Assembly: GCF_034092375.1 (NCBI RefSeq)
Contig: NZ_CP139302.1
Location: 1 to 64,000 of the forward strand
DNA from: Prochlorococcus sp. MIT 1300
Lineage (GTDB): Bacteria; Cyanobacteriota; Cyanobacteriia; PCC-6307; Cyanobiaceae
Direction: 5' to 3'
Length of the DNA: 64,000 bases
In this document: piece after piece, positions 27,801 through 36,809 of the stretch
Numbering within the stretch: the stretch's first letter is position 1
Layout of the letters: every line of letters starts with the position of its first letter
The notes under the pieces: generated by a model
What the model saw: only the letters and a program-made list of their open reading frames with translations
What the model was told of the DNA's origin: nothing
The model's database searches: none
Position numbers and translations under genes: made by a program

Positions 27801-28841
27801 CCACTAAAATCATCTTCAATGCCTAAGGATGAAATTCCCAGTATGCTGGAGAAATGGGATTTTAATCAGCCTTTAGTTCTACTTAGTAACGAAGGCGAGG
27901 CTCCTATGAGCACAAAGATTCGGTCTGCCATGCCAAATTTTCCTAAGCTGAGCTTCGATAACTTTAATTTGCGTCTTGGCCCTAACCTACGTATAACATC
28001 TCAGCCTCTGGCGGATTTTCGAACTGAGGGATTGCTGAAGTTAAATGGACCGCTTGACTCAACTATGAAAGCTAGTGGAGTAGTAAGGCTACTAAACGGT
28101 CGAGTCAACCTGTTTACTACGACTTTTAACCTGGACCGTAGATCACCAAATGTGGCAGTCTTTACTCCATCATTAGGTTTTGTTCCTTATATTGACGTAG
28201 CACTTATTACAAGAGTCTCAGAAAAAAATATTTCTGAGGCAGGTAAGATTACTTCATCAAGTGATTTTTCAAGTAACGGATCTGGTGGTGTAGGTGTTGG
28301 TGGATTTCGTTTAATTAAAGTAAAGGTTGAAGCATCTGGTCCAGCTGATCGTATTACTGAAAACTTTAAGTTGAGCAGTACGCCACCAATGCAACGTGAT
28401 GAGATATTTGGCTTAATAGGTGGGAATTCTTTGAGAGAACTCCTAGGAGGGGAAGAACAAAATATTTTAGCTAATGTGATTGGTAAATCTGTTCTATCTC
28501 CAGTCTTAGGAAATATCTCTGGAGCATTTAGTGAGAGATTACAAGTGGCTTTATATCCAGCATATGTAACTCCTGATCCATCCAAAAAAACAACTGAAAC
28601 TCAATCTGGGAGTCAAGAGCAAACCCCTACTGGTCAGTCTAATCAACAAGCTTGGGTTACTGAAGTAGGTGTCGATTTGACTGAAAGGTTTAATCTTTCT
28701 TTTCTTGCTACCCCAAATAGAAATGATATTCCATCTCAGACAACTCTGAATTATCAGGTCACCCCAAGTCTCGGTTTAGTTGGTTCTTTGGACAGAGAAG
28801 GCACTTGGCAGAGCCGATTACAACTCTTTTTTCGTTTCTGA
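24849..28841 (+). CDS. tamB: TamB-like translocation and assembly module protein (DUF490)
   Basis: A 1330-residue envelope protein that in other bacteria and chloroplasts (Tic236) bridges inner and outer membranes, guiding protein or lipid transfer. It has one N-terminal membrane anchor (LVVFFGSCLWVGSDW, about 18-32). A very long stretch of repeating beta-strand units follows (GxLxLxxG patterns such as ARFESINLQPLQG and LKGSRIDPKFEGSLTLS). It ends with the conserved DUF490 region (about 1000-1330) finishing in an aromatic strand RLQLFFRF. A low-complexity Ser/Thr/Gln linker lies near 1245-1260. The following ROK gene starts three bases after its stop. Confidence 0.9.
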   Translation: MGVGTKYLNLKKWSFRGTLVVFFGSCLWVGSDWTAGKAFRFFKPQIEQKLSGSIGRPVRIGPYEGLRPWGIAIGHTKFLPGLKDSSSLEASALTVNFAPLKSLLRWRPVAMIKPKGTVLNLLRNKDGQYWVKSDLKSGQPFSLDLFLDLRDAARVRIKHAQLDLLLSGQSTFQIAEKRAVGSVYVGLPNEGKLLLTGSSSWDQLELNAHARFESINLQPLQGLFDEKLSLAIEGLIGGDVQLNIKEEGKFSCRGGLNLVNFNLKGRPLRNFLSSKKATIECSKDIVRFKESQWIYGPWKIGLEGYLPIIKDKISKLNISGSASLKKFSEDGLSFRAGLPLEFSEKGFILGDLNADLGLKSFPLSHLEEILGFSMAGNLSAKGQIKGPLTGLTSDFSLRVLNPQVGGFRLQEEWIGSLAGELAGGGSLQMKSTSAVLPGTLKAKLRKNWLPEKLTISRKDGTLSLQQKGDGYRWKLKDFNLEGVEIAISPKKSFEAIYGLVSGQGGLGLGQFGFDGQIAMSYLRFMGFKLQEAKLQGSLVERNYKLTAELSPPTQGSFLLSADGRIGGSIRSIIKMKEVSPRWMVNNALQFSVINSGVKPAFGNAKDLGASFINTFGGSLDDLLRALSESEKSLVNSDHKSQNKNFVNTEDLRGKIDASVELKGPDLRKLDLNLQVGGHIWKKEESAKVALRKKPFLVRLKGPLAGGVGEFSLLDFPSSTLSLLGPITPRFNSSLGIRGKYKLDTKTPEFNGELLFKDERSSDNEIILDRGKVLFRRNVFEVDVALRNVSSKEAVSFRGFLPIDPLSQIDLKVETKGDGLKLLNGLTDGSVLWKSGRADLEFLLKGSRIDPKFEGSLTLSKGSLEVLEEVVEDLDVSLNLNPKRLELKRLQARIGSNGTLKGNGALPIFLANKEDDLLNLGIKKVRLRLPTANVELAGDVKLKGALLNPSFGGELSISDGFISPVRSAFATSRRPTFNSNPSNRTPLKSSSMPKDEIPSMLEKWDFNQPLVLLSNEGEAPMSTKIRSAMPNFPKLSFDNFNLRLGPNLRITSQPLADFRTEGLLKLNGPLDSTMKASGVVRLLNGRVNLFTTTFNLDRRSPNVAVFTPSLGFVPYIDVALITRVSEKNISEAGKITSSSDFSSNGSGGVGVGGFRLIKVKVEASGPADRITENFKLSSTPPMQRDEIFGLIGGNSLRELLGGEEQNILANVIGKSVLSPVLGNISGAFSERLQVALYPAYVTPDPSKKTTETQSGSQEQTPTGQSNQQAWVTEVGVDLTERFNLSFLATPNRNDIPSQTTLNYQVTPSLGLVGSLDREGTWQSRLQLFFRF

Positions 28842-28844
28842 TCA

Positions 28845-29759
28845 GTGCTTAGAACTTTTCAACATTTTATAGGGATTGATCTGGGAGGTACTGCTATAAA
28901 AATTGGTCGATATGACCAGAAAGGAAAATCTTTTGCAGAGGCTGAGTTTATGACTCCTCAACCGCCTATGCCTGGTGCTGTAACTGTTGCACTTTGTGAG
29001 GCTGTTAGTTTTATCGATCCAGACAAACAGGCGAAACATGTAGGCATTGGTCTCCCTGGTCCAATGGACTCAAAAGGAAGGACTGCGAGAGTTTGTATTA
29101 ATTTGCCAGGATGGGTCGATGTTCCTTTAGCTGAATGGCTGGAGCCACGATTAGGGAGACAAGTCATCCTTGGTAATGATGGGAATTGCGCATTACTTGG
29201 TGAGGCATGGAAAGGTGCTGCAAAGGGTTTTGAGGATGTTTTGTTGTTGACTTTGGGAACAGGTGTTGGTGGGGGAGTGATGCTTGGCGGCAAGTTATTT
29301 AAAGGACATAATGGTGCGGCGGCAGAGCCAGGTTTAATTGGTGTAAATTCAAATGGTCCAAACTGTAAAAGTGGGAATAAAGGGTCTTTGGAGCAATATG
29401 CAAGCATCAACGGATTACGCCTTCTTACAGATATTCCTCCTAGGGAGTTAACTCGAAAAGCAGCTTTAGGAGATGTTTCAGCAATTCGAATATGGGAAGA
29501 TTATGGTCGAAACCTTGGTGTTGGGATTAGTTCTTTGGTTTATATGTTTGCTCCCCAGTTAGTCCTTTTGGGAGGTGGTTTGGCAGGAGGTGCTGTTTAC
29601 TTTTTGCCTTCGGTGATACGTGAAGTTGAGGAACGAGTTCAGCCTGTTAGTAGGGAGGGAGTGCAGATTAAGATCTGTTCATTGGGCAATCGAGCAGGCT
29701 GCCTTGGTGCTGCCCGTTTTTCTATGACGAATCTGATTGATTCCGGCATAGAAGATTAA
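28845..29759 (+). CDS. ROK-family kinase (glucokinase-like) lacking the zinc motif
   Basis: A 304-residue ASKHA-fold sugar kinase. ATP-binding motif IGIDLGGTAIKIGR lies at the N-terminus, catalytic Asp in GNDGNCALLGE near 122, and the second phosphate motif LGTGVGGGVMLGG near 145. The ROK zinc site is degraded. The Cys-rich motif usually written CxCGxxGCxE reads CKSGNKGSLE, and the preceding ExGH reads EPGL, so three of four zinc ligands are missing. It may have a shifted substrate. GTG start, three bases after tamB. A separate classical Glk lies at 36.8 kb. Confidence 0.82.
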   Translation: MLRTFQHFIGIDLGGTAIKIGRYDQKGKSFAEAEFMTPQPPMPGAVTVALCEAVSFIDPDKQAKHVGIGLPGPMDSKGRTARVCINLPGWVDVPLAEWLEPRLGRQVILGNDGNCALLGEAWKGAAKGFEDVLLLTLGTGVGGGVMLGGKLFKGHNGAAAEPGLIGVNSNGPNCKSGNKGSLEQYASINGLRLLTDIPPRELTRKAALGDVSAIRIWEDYGRNLGVGISSLVYMFAPQLVLLGGGLAGGAVYFLPSVIREVEERVQPVSREGVQIKICSLGNRAGCLGAARFSMTNLIDSGIED

Positions 29760-29789
29760 GCGGGATGATTAACCAACCTTGTTGCTGAG

Positions 29790-31106
29790 ATGAAAACTTC
29801 AACTTCTGTTCCCGAACCTTCAAAAGATCTATTGCATCGAGCTCAGAAGCTTCGATTAGCGGCTAATTCGCTTGCTCAAAAGTCTGATACAGAGCGCCGT
29901 AAAGCTTTGTTGGCAATGGCAAATCAACTTGCTGTGAGGGCAAGTGAGATTGTTTCTGCAAATAAGGAAGATTTAGAACGATCCTCTGCTGAGGGTTTAT
30001 CTCCTGCATTAATTTCAAGGCTGAAGTTAGATGAGGAAAAACTTACTTCTGCTATAGAAGGTGTACGAAGGGTGGCGGAGTTGAATGATCCTTTAGGGAT
30101 TCGACAGCTTCATAGGAAATTAGATCAAGGATTAACTCTAGAGCGTGTAACTGTTCCTCTTGGTGTTCTTGGAGTCATATTTGAAGCTCGTCCTGATGCA
30201 TTAATTCAGATTGCATCTTTAGCAATTCGCTCTGGTAATGGTGCTCTGCTGAAAGGCGGAAGCGAGGCAAGTCATAGTAATGAGGTGATTATGGATGCAC
30301 TACAGGAGGGGCTCAATTCTTCTGTAGTGGATCCTCAAGCATTAGCTCTTTTGACCACAAGGAGCGAGAGCCTTTCTTTGCTCCGGCTTGATGGTTTGGT
30401 TGATTTGATAATTCCTCGAGGTAGTAATGAGTTGGTTCGCTTTATTCAGGACAACACGCGCATACCAGTTCTTGGTCATGCAGATGGTATTTGTCACCTT
30501 TTTGTGGATTCAAATGTTGATCTTGATCAGGCCTTAACCATCGCAATGGATAGCAAGACTCAATATCCAGCTGCTTGCAATTCAATTGAAACACTACTCC
30601 TTCATCAAGACATAGCTAAGGAGTTTCTGGTAAAAGCAATACCCAGATTTATGGATGCAGGTGTTCGTCTGCTTGGAGACCCTATTGCTCAGGAGTATGG
30701 CATAAATGAAGCTGCAACAGAAATAGATTGGTCAACTGAGTACTTAGATTTAATACTTTCAGTCCGAGTTGTGAATGATTTAGATATGGCATTAGACCAC
30801 ATTCGTTGTTATGGCTCAAGGCATACTGAGGCAATAGTTAGCAATGACAAAAAGGTATCAGAGCGATTTATGCAAGCGGTTGATAGTGCAGGCGTGTTTC
30901 ACAATTGCTCCACTCGTTTTGCTGATGGATTTCGCTATGGCTTTGGAGCTGAGGTCGGTATTAGCACTCAGACTCTGCCTCCTAGAGGACCTGTTGGTTT
31001 AGAGGGATTGGTAACCTATCGATATAGATTGCAAGGTGATGGACATATCGCTGCTGACTTTGCTTCTGGTAAAAGACGCTTCATTCATGAAGATCTACCA
31101 ATATGA
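29790..31106 (+). CDS. proA: Gamma-glutamyl phosphate reductase
   Basis: Second step of proline synthesis: reduces glutamyl-5-phosphate to the semialdehyde with NADPH. The 438 residues show the aldehyde-dehydrogenase-like fold with [17 protein letters not shown] near 120 and the family signature around [11 protein letters not shown] near 205. The catalytic Cys is in [12 protein letters not shown] near 262, and [14 protein letters not shown] lies near the end. The ATG start is normal. It overlaps folB by four bases (ATGA), so the two are translationally coupled. Confidence 0.97.
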   Translation: MKTSTSVPEPSKDLLHRAQKLRLAANSLAQKSDTERRKALLAMANQLAVRASEIVSANKEDLERSSAEGLSPALISRLKLDEEKLTSAIEGVRRVAELNDPLGIRQLHRKLDQGLTLERVTVPLGVLGVIFEARPDALIQIASLAIRSGNGALLKGGSEASHSNEVIMDALQEGLNSSVVDPQALALLTTRSESLSLLRLDGLVDLIIPRGSNELVRFIQDNTRIPVLGHADGICHLFVDSNVDLDQALTIAMDSKTQYPAACNSIETLLLHQDIAKEFLVKAIPRFMDAGVRLLGDPIAQEYGINEAATEIDWSTEYLDLILSVRVVNDLDMALDHIRCYGSRHTEAIVSNDKKVSERFMQAVDSAGVFHNCSTRFADGFRYGFGAEVGISTQTLPPRGPVGLEGLVTYRYRLQGDGHIAADFASGKRRFIHEDLPI

Positions 31107-31489
31107 CTTGTCAACTTCCGAATGGGACTATACATGTTAAGGATATTCATTTGTGGGCACATGTAGGAGTTTATGAGGATGAACGAAATTATGGCCAGTG
31201 GTTTTTATTGGATTTCAGTTTATGGATAGATTTAGACAGGTCAGCTAATGATGATGATCTTGATGCTACAGCAGATTATAGTATTGCGATTAGAGAACTA
31301 CAAAGACTTGCCTTTCGCATAAGTTGCCTAACTTTGGAACATTTTAGTGAGGAGATTTTTATTTTATTAGAGGATTTGTACGGTCCTATTCCTATGTGGG
31401 TTTTATTGCGAAAATGTTCAGCACCTGTTCCAGCATTCTTTGGCACAGTAGGTGTTGAGAGAAGGCGAAATTTTCCTTTTGTAACTTAA
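31103..31489 (+). CDS. folB: Dihydroneopterin aldolase
   Basis: Converts dihydroneopterin to hydroxymethyl-dihydropterin in folate synthesis. The 128-residue T-fold protein has the FolB pattern: [21 protein letters not shown] (conserved Glu), a middle [16 protein letters not shown], and [19 protein letters not shown], with the Lys that acts in catalysis. Its start lies inside the proA stop. The lipase-like gene follows two bases after its stop, so the three form a tight operon. Confidence 0.9.
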   Translation: MTCQLPNGTIHVKDIHLWAHVGVYEDERNYGQWFLLDFSLWIDLDRSANDDDLDATADYSIAIRELQRLAFRISCLTLEHFSEEIFILLEDLYGPIPMWVLLRKCSAPVPAFFGTVGVERRRNFPFVT

Positions 31490-31491
31490 GT

Positions 31492-32091
31492 ATGAATAGA
31501 CTTCGACGTCCTTTAGTTCTAGTTCATGGTCTATGGGATAAGCCAAGTATTTTCAATCGTTTTATTCAAGAGCTCGACTGTCCTGGTGAAAAGATATTCG
31601 CACCTTATTTAGAACATAAATTTGGGCGGGTTGGATTAATGGAACTGGCCAATAATTTAAATCTTCAGATATGTAGAAGGTGGGGAGATGAAACGTTAGT
31701 CGACCTTTTTGGTTTTTCTATGGGAGGCCTAGTTGGCAGGATTTGGCTTCAGGACTTTGGCGGAGCTAGTCGAACACATCGATTTCTAAGTGTTGGATCT
31801 CCACATAGAGGAACATTTGCCGCTCAACTTGTGCCGTATGCTTTTTTCCCAGGCATAGCTGAAATGAAAAGAGGCAGTGCTTTGATAAGAGGCTTGAATT
31901 ATGACTTTTCTAAATTAAAAGATGTAGTTTGCCATAGTTTTTATTGTCGATTTGATTTGATGGTTTTGCCCGGTTGGGAGGCTTTATTGCCTGTGGGTTC
32001 AATTGACTTGATACCAGTACTAACTCATCAACAGTTAATTTCAGACCGTAAGGCGTTAAGGATATTTTCTAACACTCTTTTGCGGAGCTAG
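31492..32091 (+). CDS. Lipase-like alpha/beta hydrolase
   Basis: A 199-residue alpha/beta hydrolase resembling the triacylglycerol lipase / PGAP1-like group. It shows the oxyanion segment LVLVHGLWDKPSIF at the N-terminus, the nucleophile elbow GFSMGGLVGRIWL near residue 74, VGSPHRGTFAA near 101, and the likely catalytic Asp and His late in the chain (DLMVLPG, LTHQQLIS). There is no signal peptide. It follows folB by two bases, and its stop codon shares CTAG with the stop of convergent prlC. The substrate is unknown. Confidence 0.8.
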   Translation: MNRLRRPLVLVHGLWDKPSIFNRFIQELDCPGEKIFAPYLEHKFGRVGLMELANNLNLQICRRWGDETLVDLFGFSMGGLVGRIWLQDFGGASRTHRFLSVGSPHRGTFAAQLVPYAFFPGIAEMKRGSALIRGLNYDFSKLKDVVCHSFYCRFDLMVLPGWEALLPVGSIDLIPVLTHQQLISDRKALRIFSNTLLRS

Positions 32092-34214
32092 TTAGTTAGA
32101 CCTGAATGGCGGATTAGAGCCTCGCTTGTAGGGGCCCTTCCTCTAAAGAAATGGAATATTTCATCTGGAGACAAGCTTCCGCCTAGGCTTAGAAAAGTTT
32201 CTCTAAAGCTCTTACCCATTGAGCTAATAGCCTCTTTTTTGTCTAATCCCACTTCTTCAAATGCAGCGAATGCATCTGCACTTAATACTTCTGCCCATTT
32301 GTATGAATAATATCCTGCTGCATAGCCACCGGCGAAAATATGACTAAAAGAACAGAGGAGCTGATCTTCTTCAATGGGTGCAATTACCGATGTGTAGGTT
32401 GAAATTTGGCGCCTTAGCTGATCTGGTGTAATACCAAGCTTCAAATTCCATTGACTATGTAGTCGTAGATCAGTTAGAGCAAAATGTACTTGCCTTAGAG
32501 TTGCCAGACCAGCATTAAATTTATTATTAAGAACTAATTTATTGAATTCTTCTTCTGGGAGCTCCTTTTTGGTCTGCCAATGGCGAGCCATCCCAAAAAG
32601 TGTTGTTCTATCTAAACACCAATTTTCCATAAATTGACTCGGTAATTCAACTGCATCCCATTCGATATTATTTATGCCTGCCGCTTGTGGATAGTTGATA
32701 GTTGTGAGCATGTGTTGTAGTCCATGCCCAAATTCATGGAAGAGAGTTTTGACTTCTTCAAAACTCATAAGGCTTGGTGTCTGTCCCACGGGAGGTGTTT
32801 GATTGCATACCAGATAGGCGACAGGTAAAACAGTTTCGCCAGAGTTGAGTTTTCGTCTTGTTAGGCATTCATCCATCCATGCCCCACCCCTTTTGCTTTC
32901 AGGCCTACTAAATGGGTCTAAGTAGAAACTTGCTAGTGGTTTGTCATTGTGATCAAAGATCTTGAAGTAACGAACATCTTTGTGCCAAATAGGTGCTTCG
33001 CCGTCAGCTTGTTTTATAGAGATTCCAAAAAGTCGTTCGCATAAATTGAATAGGCCATCCAGAACTTGTGGGAGTGGGAACCAAGGGCGAAGAGCCTCCT
33101 GATCAAGGTCTAGTTTTTCTTGCCTTAGCTTTTCTGACCAAAAGTTAATGTCCCAAGCAGCCAATTCTGATGCTTCTAAAGCACCATGTCTTTTTGCACA
33201 ATTTTGAAGCTCTTTTAATTCTTTCTGTGCTGTTGGTATAGCAGCTTTTCTGAGTTCTTCTAAGAGGGTTTCAACTGCCTCGACATTACTTGCCATTTTG
33301 CTCGATAAACTCAATTCTGCCCAGTTCTTGTATTTCAGTCTTTCTGCTTGTTGTTGTCTCAGAATTAGTATTTCTTCTATTAGGCCAGAGTTGTCAATTT
33401 CTCCATTACTAGCTCGGCTTACAAATGCTTTGTATAGAACTTCCCGCAGTTCACGATTTTCCGCGTGTGTTTGGAATGGAAGATAACGTGGCATATCAAG
33501 CCCAACCCTCCAAGGGCCTTTTTCTTTTGAGGGTTCTTCTCCGTTATTAGTGTCTCCTGCTGTCTTTGCAGCATCAGCAAGTATCTCCAATGCTCTGTCG
33601 GGAAGGCCTTGGATTTGGGATTGTTTTGTTAGTAATAGGCTCCAACTTTGAGTTGCATCTAGAACATGATTACTAAAAGCAGTTGATAGTTGAGCGAGCT
33701 TTTCGCTGGCGCTATTAAATTCTTCCTTTTGTTTTCCACGAAGTCCAACACCACGTTGATCCATTGACAATATTTCTGCAGTTAATACCCTTACTTGAGT
33801 TGCATTTAAGCTTTCTAATGGGTTATCCCTAAGCTCGCAAAGGGCCTTGTAAATTACTTGGCTTTGGCCAAGCATATTGCTAAACCTAACTACCTCAGGT
33901 TGTTGTCTAGCGTGCGACTCCCTAAAACTTTTGGAATTGCATACAGCATTTAGGTGAGAGACTAATCCCCAGCTCCACCTAAGTTTTTCTGTTATTAAAT
34001 AGAGAGGTTTCATTACTTCGTCCCATGTCATGAGCTCTTTGACTTGGAGTTTCTTCTCTAGTTCCTTTTCTATCTTTTCTACTTCCTTATTTAGTTGGCT
34101 AAGAAGGGAAGGAATATGTTCATTAACTTCTTCTGGTGTTATGGCGGAATATTCGGGTAAACCTTCTCCTTTAAGTAGTGCAGGTTTTTTTGAGAAAGTA
34201 GTATTAAAGTTCAT
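32088..34214 (-). CDS. prlC: Oligopeptidase A, M3 family metallopeptidase
   Basis: A zinc peptidase that degrades short peptides, including cleaved signal peptides. The 708-residue protein has the all-helical M3 fold and the zinc motif HEFGHGLQHM near residue 490, with the third ligand Glu in NNIEWDAVELPSQF about 25 residues on. FAGGYAAGYYSYKWAEVL near 640 is a family signature for the substrate-binding Tyr. Its stop overlaps the lipase stop (CTAG at 32088-32091). It is two bases from the upstream ndhD gene, suggesting cotranscription. Confidence 0.95.
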   Translation of the reverse strand: MNFNTTFSKKPALLKGEGLPEYSAITPEEVNEHIPSLLSQLNKEVEKIEKELEKKLQVKELMTWDEVMKPLYLITEKLRWSWGLVSHLNAVCNSKSFRESHARQQPEVVRFSNMLGQSQVIYKALCELRDNPLESLNATQVRVLTAEILSMDQRGVGLRGKQKEEFNSASEKLAQLSTAFSNHVLDATQSWSLLLTKQSQIQGLPDRALEILADAAKTAGDTNNGEEPSKEKGPWRVGLDMPRYLPFQTHAENRELREVLYKAFVSRASNGEIDNSGLIEEILILRQQQAERLKYKNWAELSLSSKMASNVEAVETLLEELRKAAIPTAQKELKELQNCAKRHGALEASELAAWDINFWSEKLRQEKLDLDQEALRPWFPLPQVLDGLFNLCERLFGISIKQADGEAPIWHKDVRYFKIFDHNDKPLASFYLDPFSRPESKRGGAWMDECLTRRKLNSGETVLPVAYLVCNQTPPVGQTPSLMSFEEVKTLFHEFGHGLQHMLTTINYPQAAGINNIEWDAVELPSQFMENWCLDRTTLFGMARHWQTKKELPEEEFNKLVLNNKFNAGLATLRQVHFALTDLRLHSQWNLKLGITPDQLRRQISTYTSVIAPIEEDQLLCSFSHIFAGGYAAGYYSYKWAEVLSADAFAAFEEVGLDKKEAISSMGKSFRETFLSLGGSLSPDEIFHFFRGRAPTSEALIRHSGLTN

Positions 34215-34216
34215 TT

Positions 34217-35791
34217 TTAATTAATTGATAAAATTTGGGCAATTGAATTTGTGCTATGAGTTAATAGCCGGTTAGCAAGTGCGTTAGTAGATGTTTCATA
34301 AAGATCAATAGCAAAACGGGGCCAGAACCCAATTAACAAAGTAGGTATTATTAGGCTTAAGCTAATAATAAGCTCTCTTGGATTTAAATCATCTACTAGC
34401 GCAAGAGCAGGAATTCTAGGGCCAAAGAATACTCTTCGGCACATGGAGAGTAGATAAATTGGTGTTAGAACTAGACCAATTGCAGCTAATGAAATAGTTA
34501 TGGATCGAAAAAGAGATGTGAAAAGATCTTGACTTGTTATTCCTAGAAAGATTGTTATTTCACTGACAAAACCACTCATGCCAGGCAGTGCAAGAGATGC
34601 CAAGGAGCTAGCAAGGAAGAATGCAAATGTTATTGGCAAAACTTTTGCTAGTCCTCCCATATTTGGGATTGAGAGGGTTTTGGTTCTTTCGTAAAAAGTT
34701 CCAGTAATAAAAAACATTGCTGCAGCAATTAATCCATGACTAATCATTTGGAGCATTGCACCACTTATGCCTAGGGCATCTACTGCGCCAATTCCTAGAA
34801 GAACAAAACCCATATGACTAACAGAACTACAAGCTATTCTTCTTTTTACATTATCTTGTGCAAAAGCATTCAAGGCCCCATAGACTATGTTTACTATGCC
34901 TATGATAATTAGTGCCGGGGCAAGTTGTAAATGTGCTTCTGGTAAGATTTGAACATTGAATCTCAATAATGCATATCCACCCATTTTTAATAAGACACCT
35001 GCCAAGAGCATTGATACTGGCGCATTGGCTTCTCCATGGGCGTCGGGGAGCCAAGTATGTAGAGGAAATATAGGTAGCTTTACACCAAAGCCTATTAGAA
35101 AACCTAGATAGCAAAGAATACCTAGGCCACCCTGATATGTTTTGTTAGTAAGTTCAGATATATTGAGTGTAAATTCACCGCCAGATAGTGCAAGTGCAAG
35201 TCCACTTATAAGAATTAGGAGAGAAGCTAAGGCCGTATAAAGTATGAACTTAGTGGCTGCATATAGCCTTCTTTTCCCTCCCCAGATCGCTATGAGTAGG
35301 TATACAGGAACTAATTCTAGTTCCCAAGCGAGGAAGAAGAGAAGAAAATCTTGAGATAAGAAAACTAGTCCTTGTGCAGAGGCTTGAAGTAATAGCAGAG
35401 CAAAGTAAAGTCTCGATCTGCTTTTTATTTGCCAACTTGCACAAGCAGAAAGCAGGGTTATTAATCCGCTAAGCAGTACTAGAGGGGCTGATATCCCGTC
35501 GACACCTAGAGACCATTCCAGACCTATAAACGGAATCCAATTAATTCTTTCGATTAGTTGTAGCCCGCTTTCACTGTTGTTAAAGAGGCGGCCGAATGCC
35601 GCCAACATAAGAGCAAAATCCGCAGCTAAAAATCCAATTGCGATGTTTCGAGGTGCCTTAAATGAGTCATTGGCCTCATCGTTTGGCAAAAGAGGCATTA
35701 ATAGTGCCCCTCCAATAGGGAGGAGCACTATTAGGGAAAGCCAGGGGAAATTAGGCTGGGACGCGACCGATATCGGCAAATTGGCGTCCAT
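34217..35791 (-). CDS. ndhD: NAD(P)H-quinone oxidoreductase chain 4 (NdhD)
   Basis: A large proton-pumping antiporter-like subunit of NDH-1 in the thylakoid membrane. The 524 residues form about 14 transmembrane helices. Conserved motifs are the ion-channel Glu in [16 protein letters not shown], the Lys/Pro-rich [26 protein letters not shown] region (conserved Lys and His), and [14 protein letters not shown]. The length matches NdhD1-type chains. The ATG is at the expected short N-terminus. It lies between thrB (57-base gap) and prlC (two-base gap) on the minus strand, away from ndhL. Confidence 0.95.
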   Translation of the reverse strand: MDANLPISVASQPNFPWLSLIVLLPIGGALLMPLLPNDEANDSFKAPRNIAIGFLAADFALMLAAFGRLFNNSESGLQLIERINWIPFIGLEWSLGVDGISAPLVLLSGLITLLSACASWQIKSRSRLYFALLLLQASAQGLVFLSQDFLLFFLAWELELVPVYLLIAIWGGKRRLYAATKFILYTALASLLILISGLALALSGGEFTLNISELTNKTYQGGLGILCYLGFLIGFGVKLPIFPLHTWLPDAHGEANAPVSMLLAGVLLKMGGYALLRFNVQILPEAHLQLAPALIIIGIVNIVYGALNAFAQDNVKRRIACSSVSHMGFVLLGIGAVDALGISGAMLQMISHGLIAAAMFFITGTFYERTKTLSIPNMGGLAKVLPITFAFFLASSLASLALPGMSGFVSEITIFLGITSQDLFTSLFRSITISLAAIGLVLTPIYLLSMCRRVFFGPRIPALALVDDLNPRELIISLSLIIPTLLIGFWPRFAIDLYETSTNALANRLLTHSTNSIAQILSIN

Positions 35792-35848
35792 TAAGAGAAA
35801 GAGGTTCCTATTGAACTTATCAGCTTCTGGGTGAAAACGTGAGTAAAT

Positions 35849-36796
35849 CTACTCATCTTCTTCGGGATGCCAATTGCTGCCTTCTTTCTGTAGGTTTAGC
35901 ACTGGCGCTCTACTTGCCACACCAGCAGCTTCCCAAGCTTTAACCATTGCTTGGCTTACTGCCTGTCCTCTGTCTTCAGGGCAAAGAGCAATCAAGCTTG
36001 GTCCTGCCCCACTAATTGAACAGCCCCAAGCTCCAGAATCTAGAGCTGCTTTACGGACCTCAATGCCTCCTTTGATCAACCTCCATCGATAGGGCTCATG
36101 AAGCCTGTCGTGCATTCCATCTGCTATTAGATCTCCATTGCCTGTACGAAGCCCTTGGAGAAGGAGTGTTAGGGCGCCTAGATTTATTACTGCATCTCCA
36201 AGGGGGATGCTTTTGGGCATGGCACGTCTTGCTTCACTAGTGCTTAGACGGATAGAAGGAATTGCTATTACAGCTTTTATAGAATTTAGCCATTCACATC
36301 TAACTACTCTCCATCGTTCGGAAGCAGCTTTAGCTGTAATGCATAGTCCCCCAAGTAGTGATGGGACCACATTGTCAGGATGGCCTTCAATATCAATTGC
36401 AAGTTCTAGAAGTTTTTCTTTCCTAAGAGGATCACCCATAAGAGCATTGGCTCCAACTAACCCTGCAACAATTGCCGTAGCGCTACTGCCCAAACCCCTA
36501 GCAGGTGGAACAGCAAGTGTTACGCGTGCCTCAAGGCCTACAGGCTCAAGACCTGCTGCTTTCCAAACCCTTTGAGCTGCTCGATAAACCAGGTTGTCCG
36601 GTCCACCTCGAAGATGGCTCCCTTCCGTTCCTTCAATAATTAGTTCAAACCTTTCTCCATTTCCCTCTATTCGTTGCATAACAAACCGATTATTTAGTTC
36701 CAGCGCTGCACCTAGACAGTCAAATCCAGGACCTAAGTTGGCAGTTGTAGACGGAACGTCCACTATTACTTTTTGACCGATTCTTGGCTGCACCAT
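35849..36796 (-). CDS. thrB: Homoserine kinase
   Basis: Phosphorylates homoserine on the way to threonine. The 315-residue GHMP kinase has the N-terminal PSTTANLGPGFDCLGAAL, the ATP-binding GHMP motif PPARGLGSSATAIVAG near 95, the EGHPDNVVPSLLGG segment near 135, and the C-terminal GAWGCSISGAGPSLIAL. Its start lies 13 bases after the glucokinase stop on the same strand, so they are probably cotranscribed. Confidence 0.96.
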   Translation of the reverse strand: MVQPRIGQKVIVDVPSTTANLGPGFDCLGAALELNNRFVMQRIEGNGERFELIIEGTEGSHLRGGPDNLVYRAAQRVWKAAGLEPVGLEARVTLAVPPARGLGSSATAIVAGLVGANALMGDPLRKEKLLELAIDIEGHPDNVVPSLLGGLCITAKAASERWRVVRCEWLNSIKAVIAIPSIRLSTSEARRAMPKSIPLGDAVINLGALTLLLQGLRTGNGDLIADGMHDRLHEPYRWRLIKGGIEVRKAALDSGAWGCSISGAGPSLIALCPEDRGQAVSQAMVKAWEAAGVASRAPVLNLQKEGSNWHPEEDE

Positions 36797-36809
36797 CCAA
36801 TTTTTCTGC

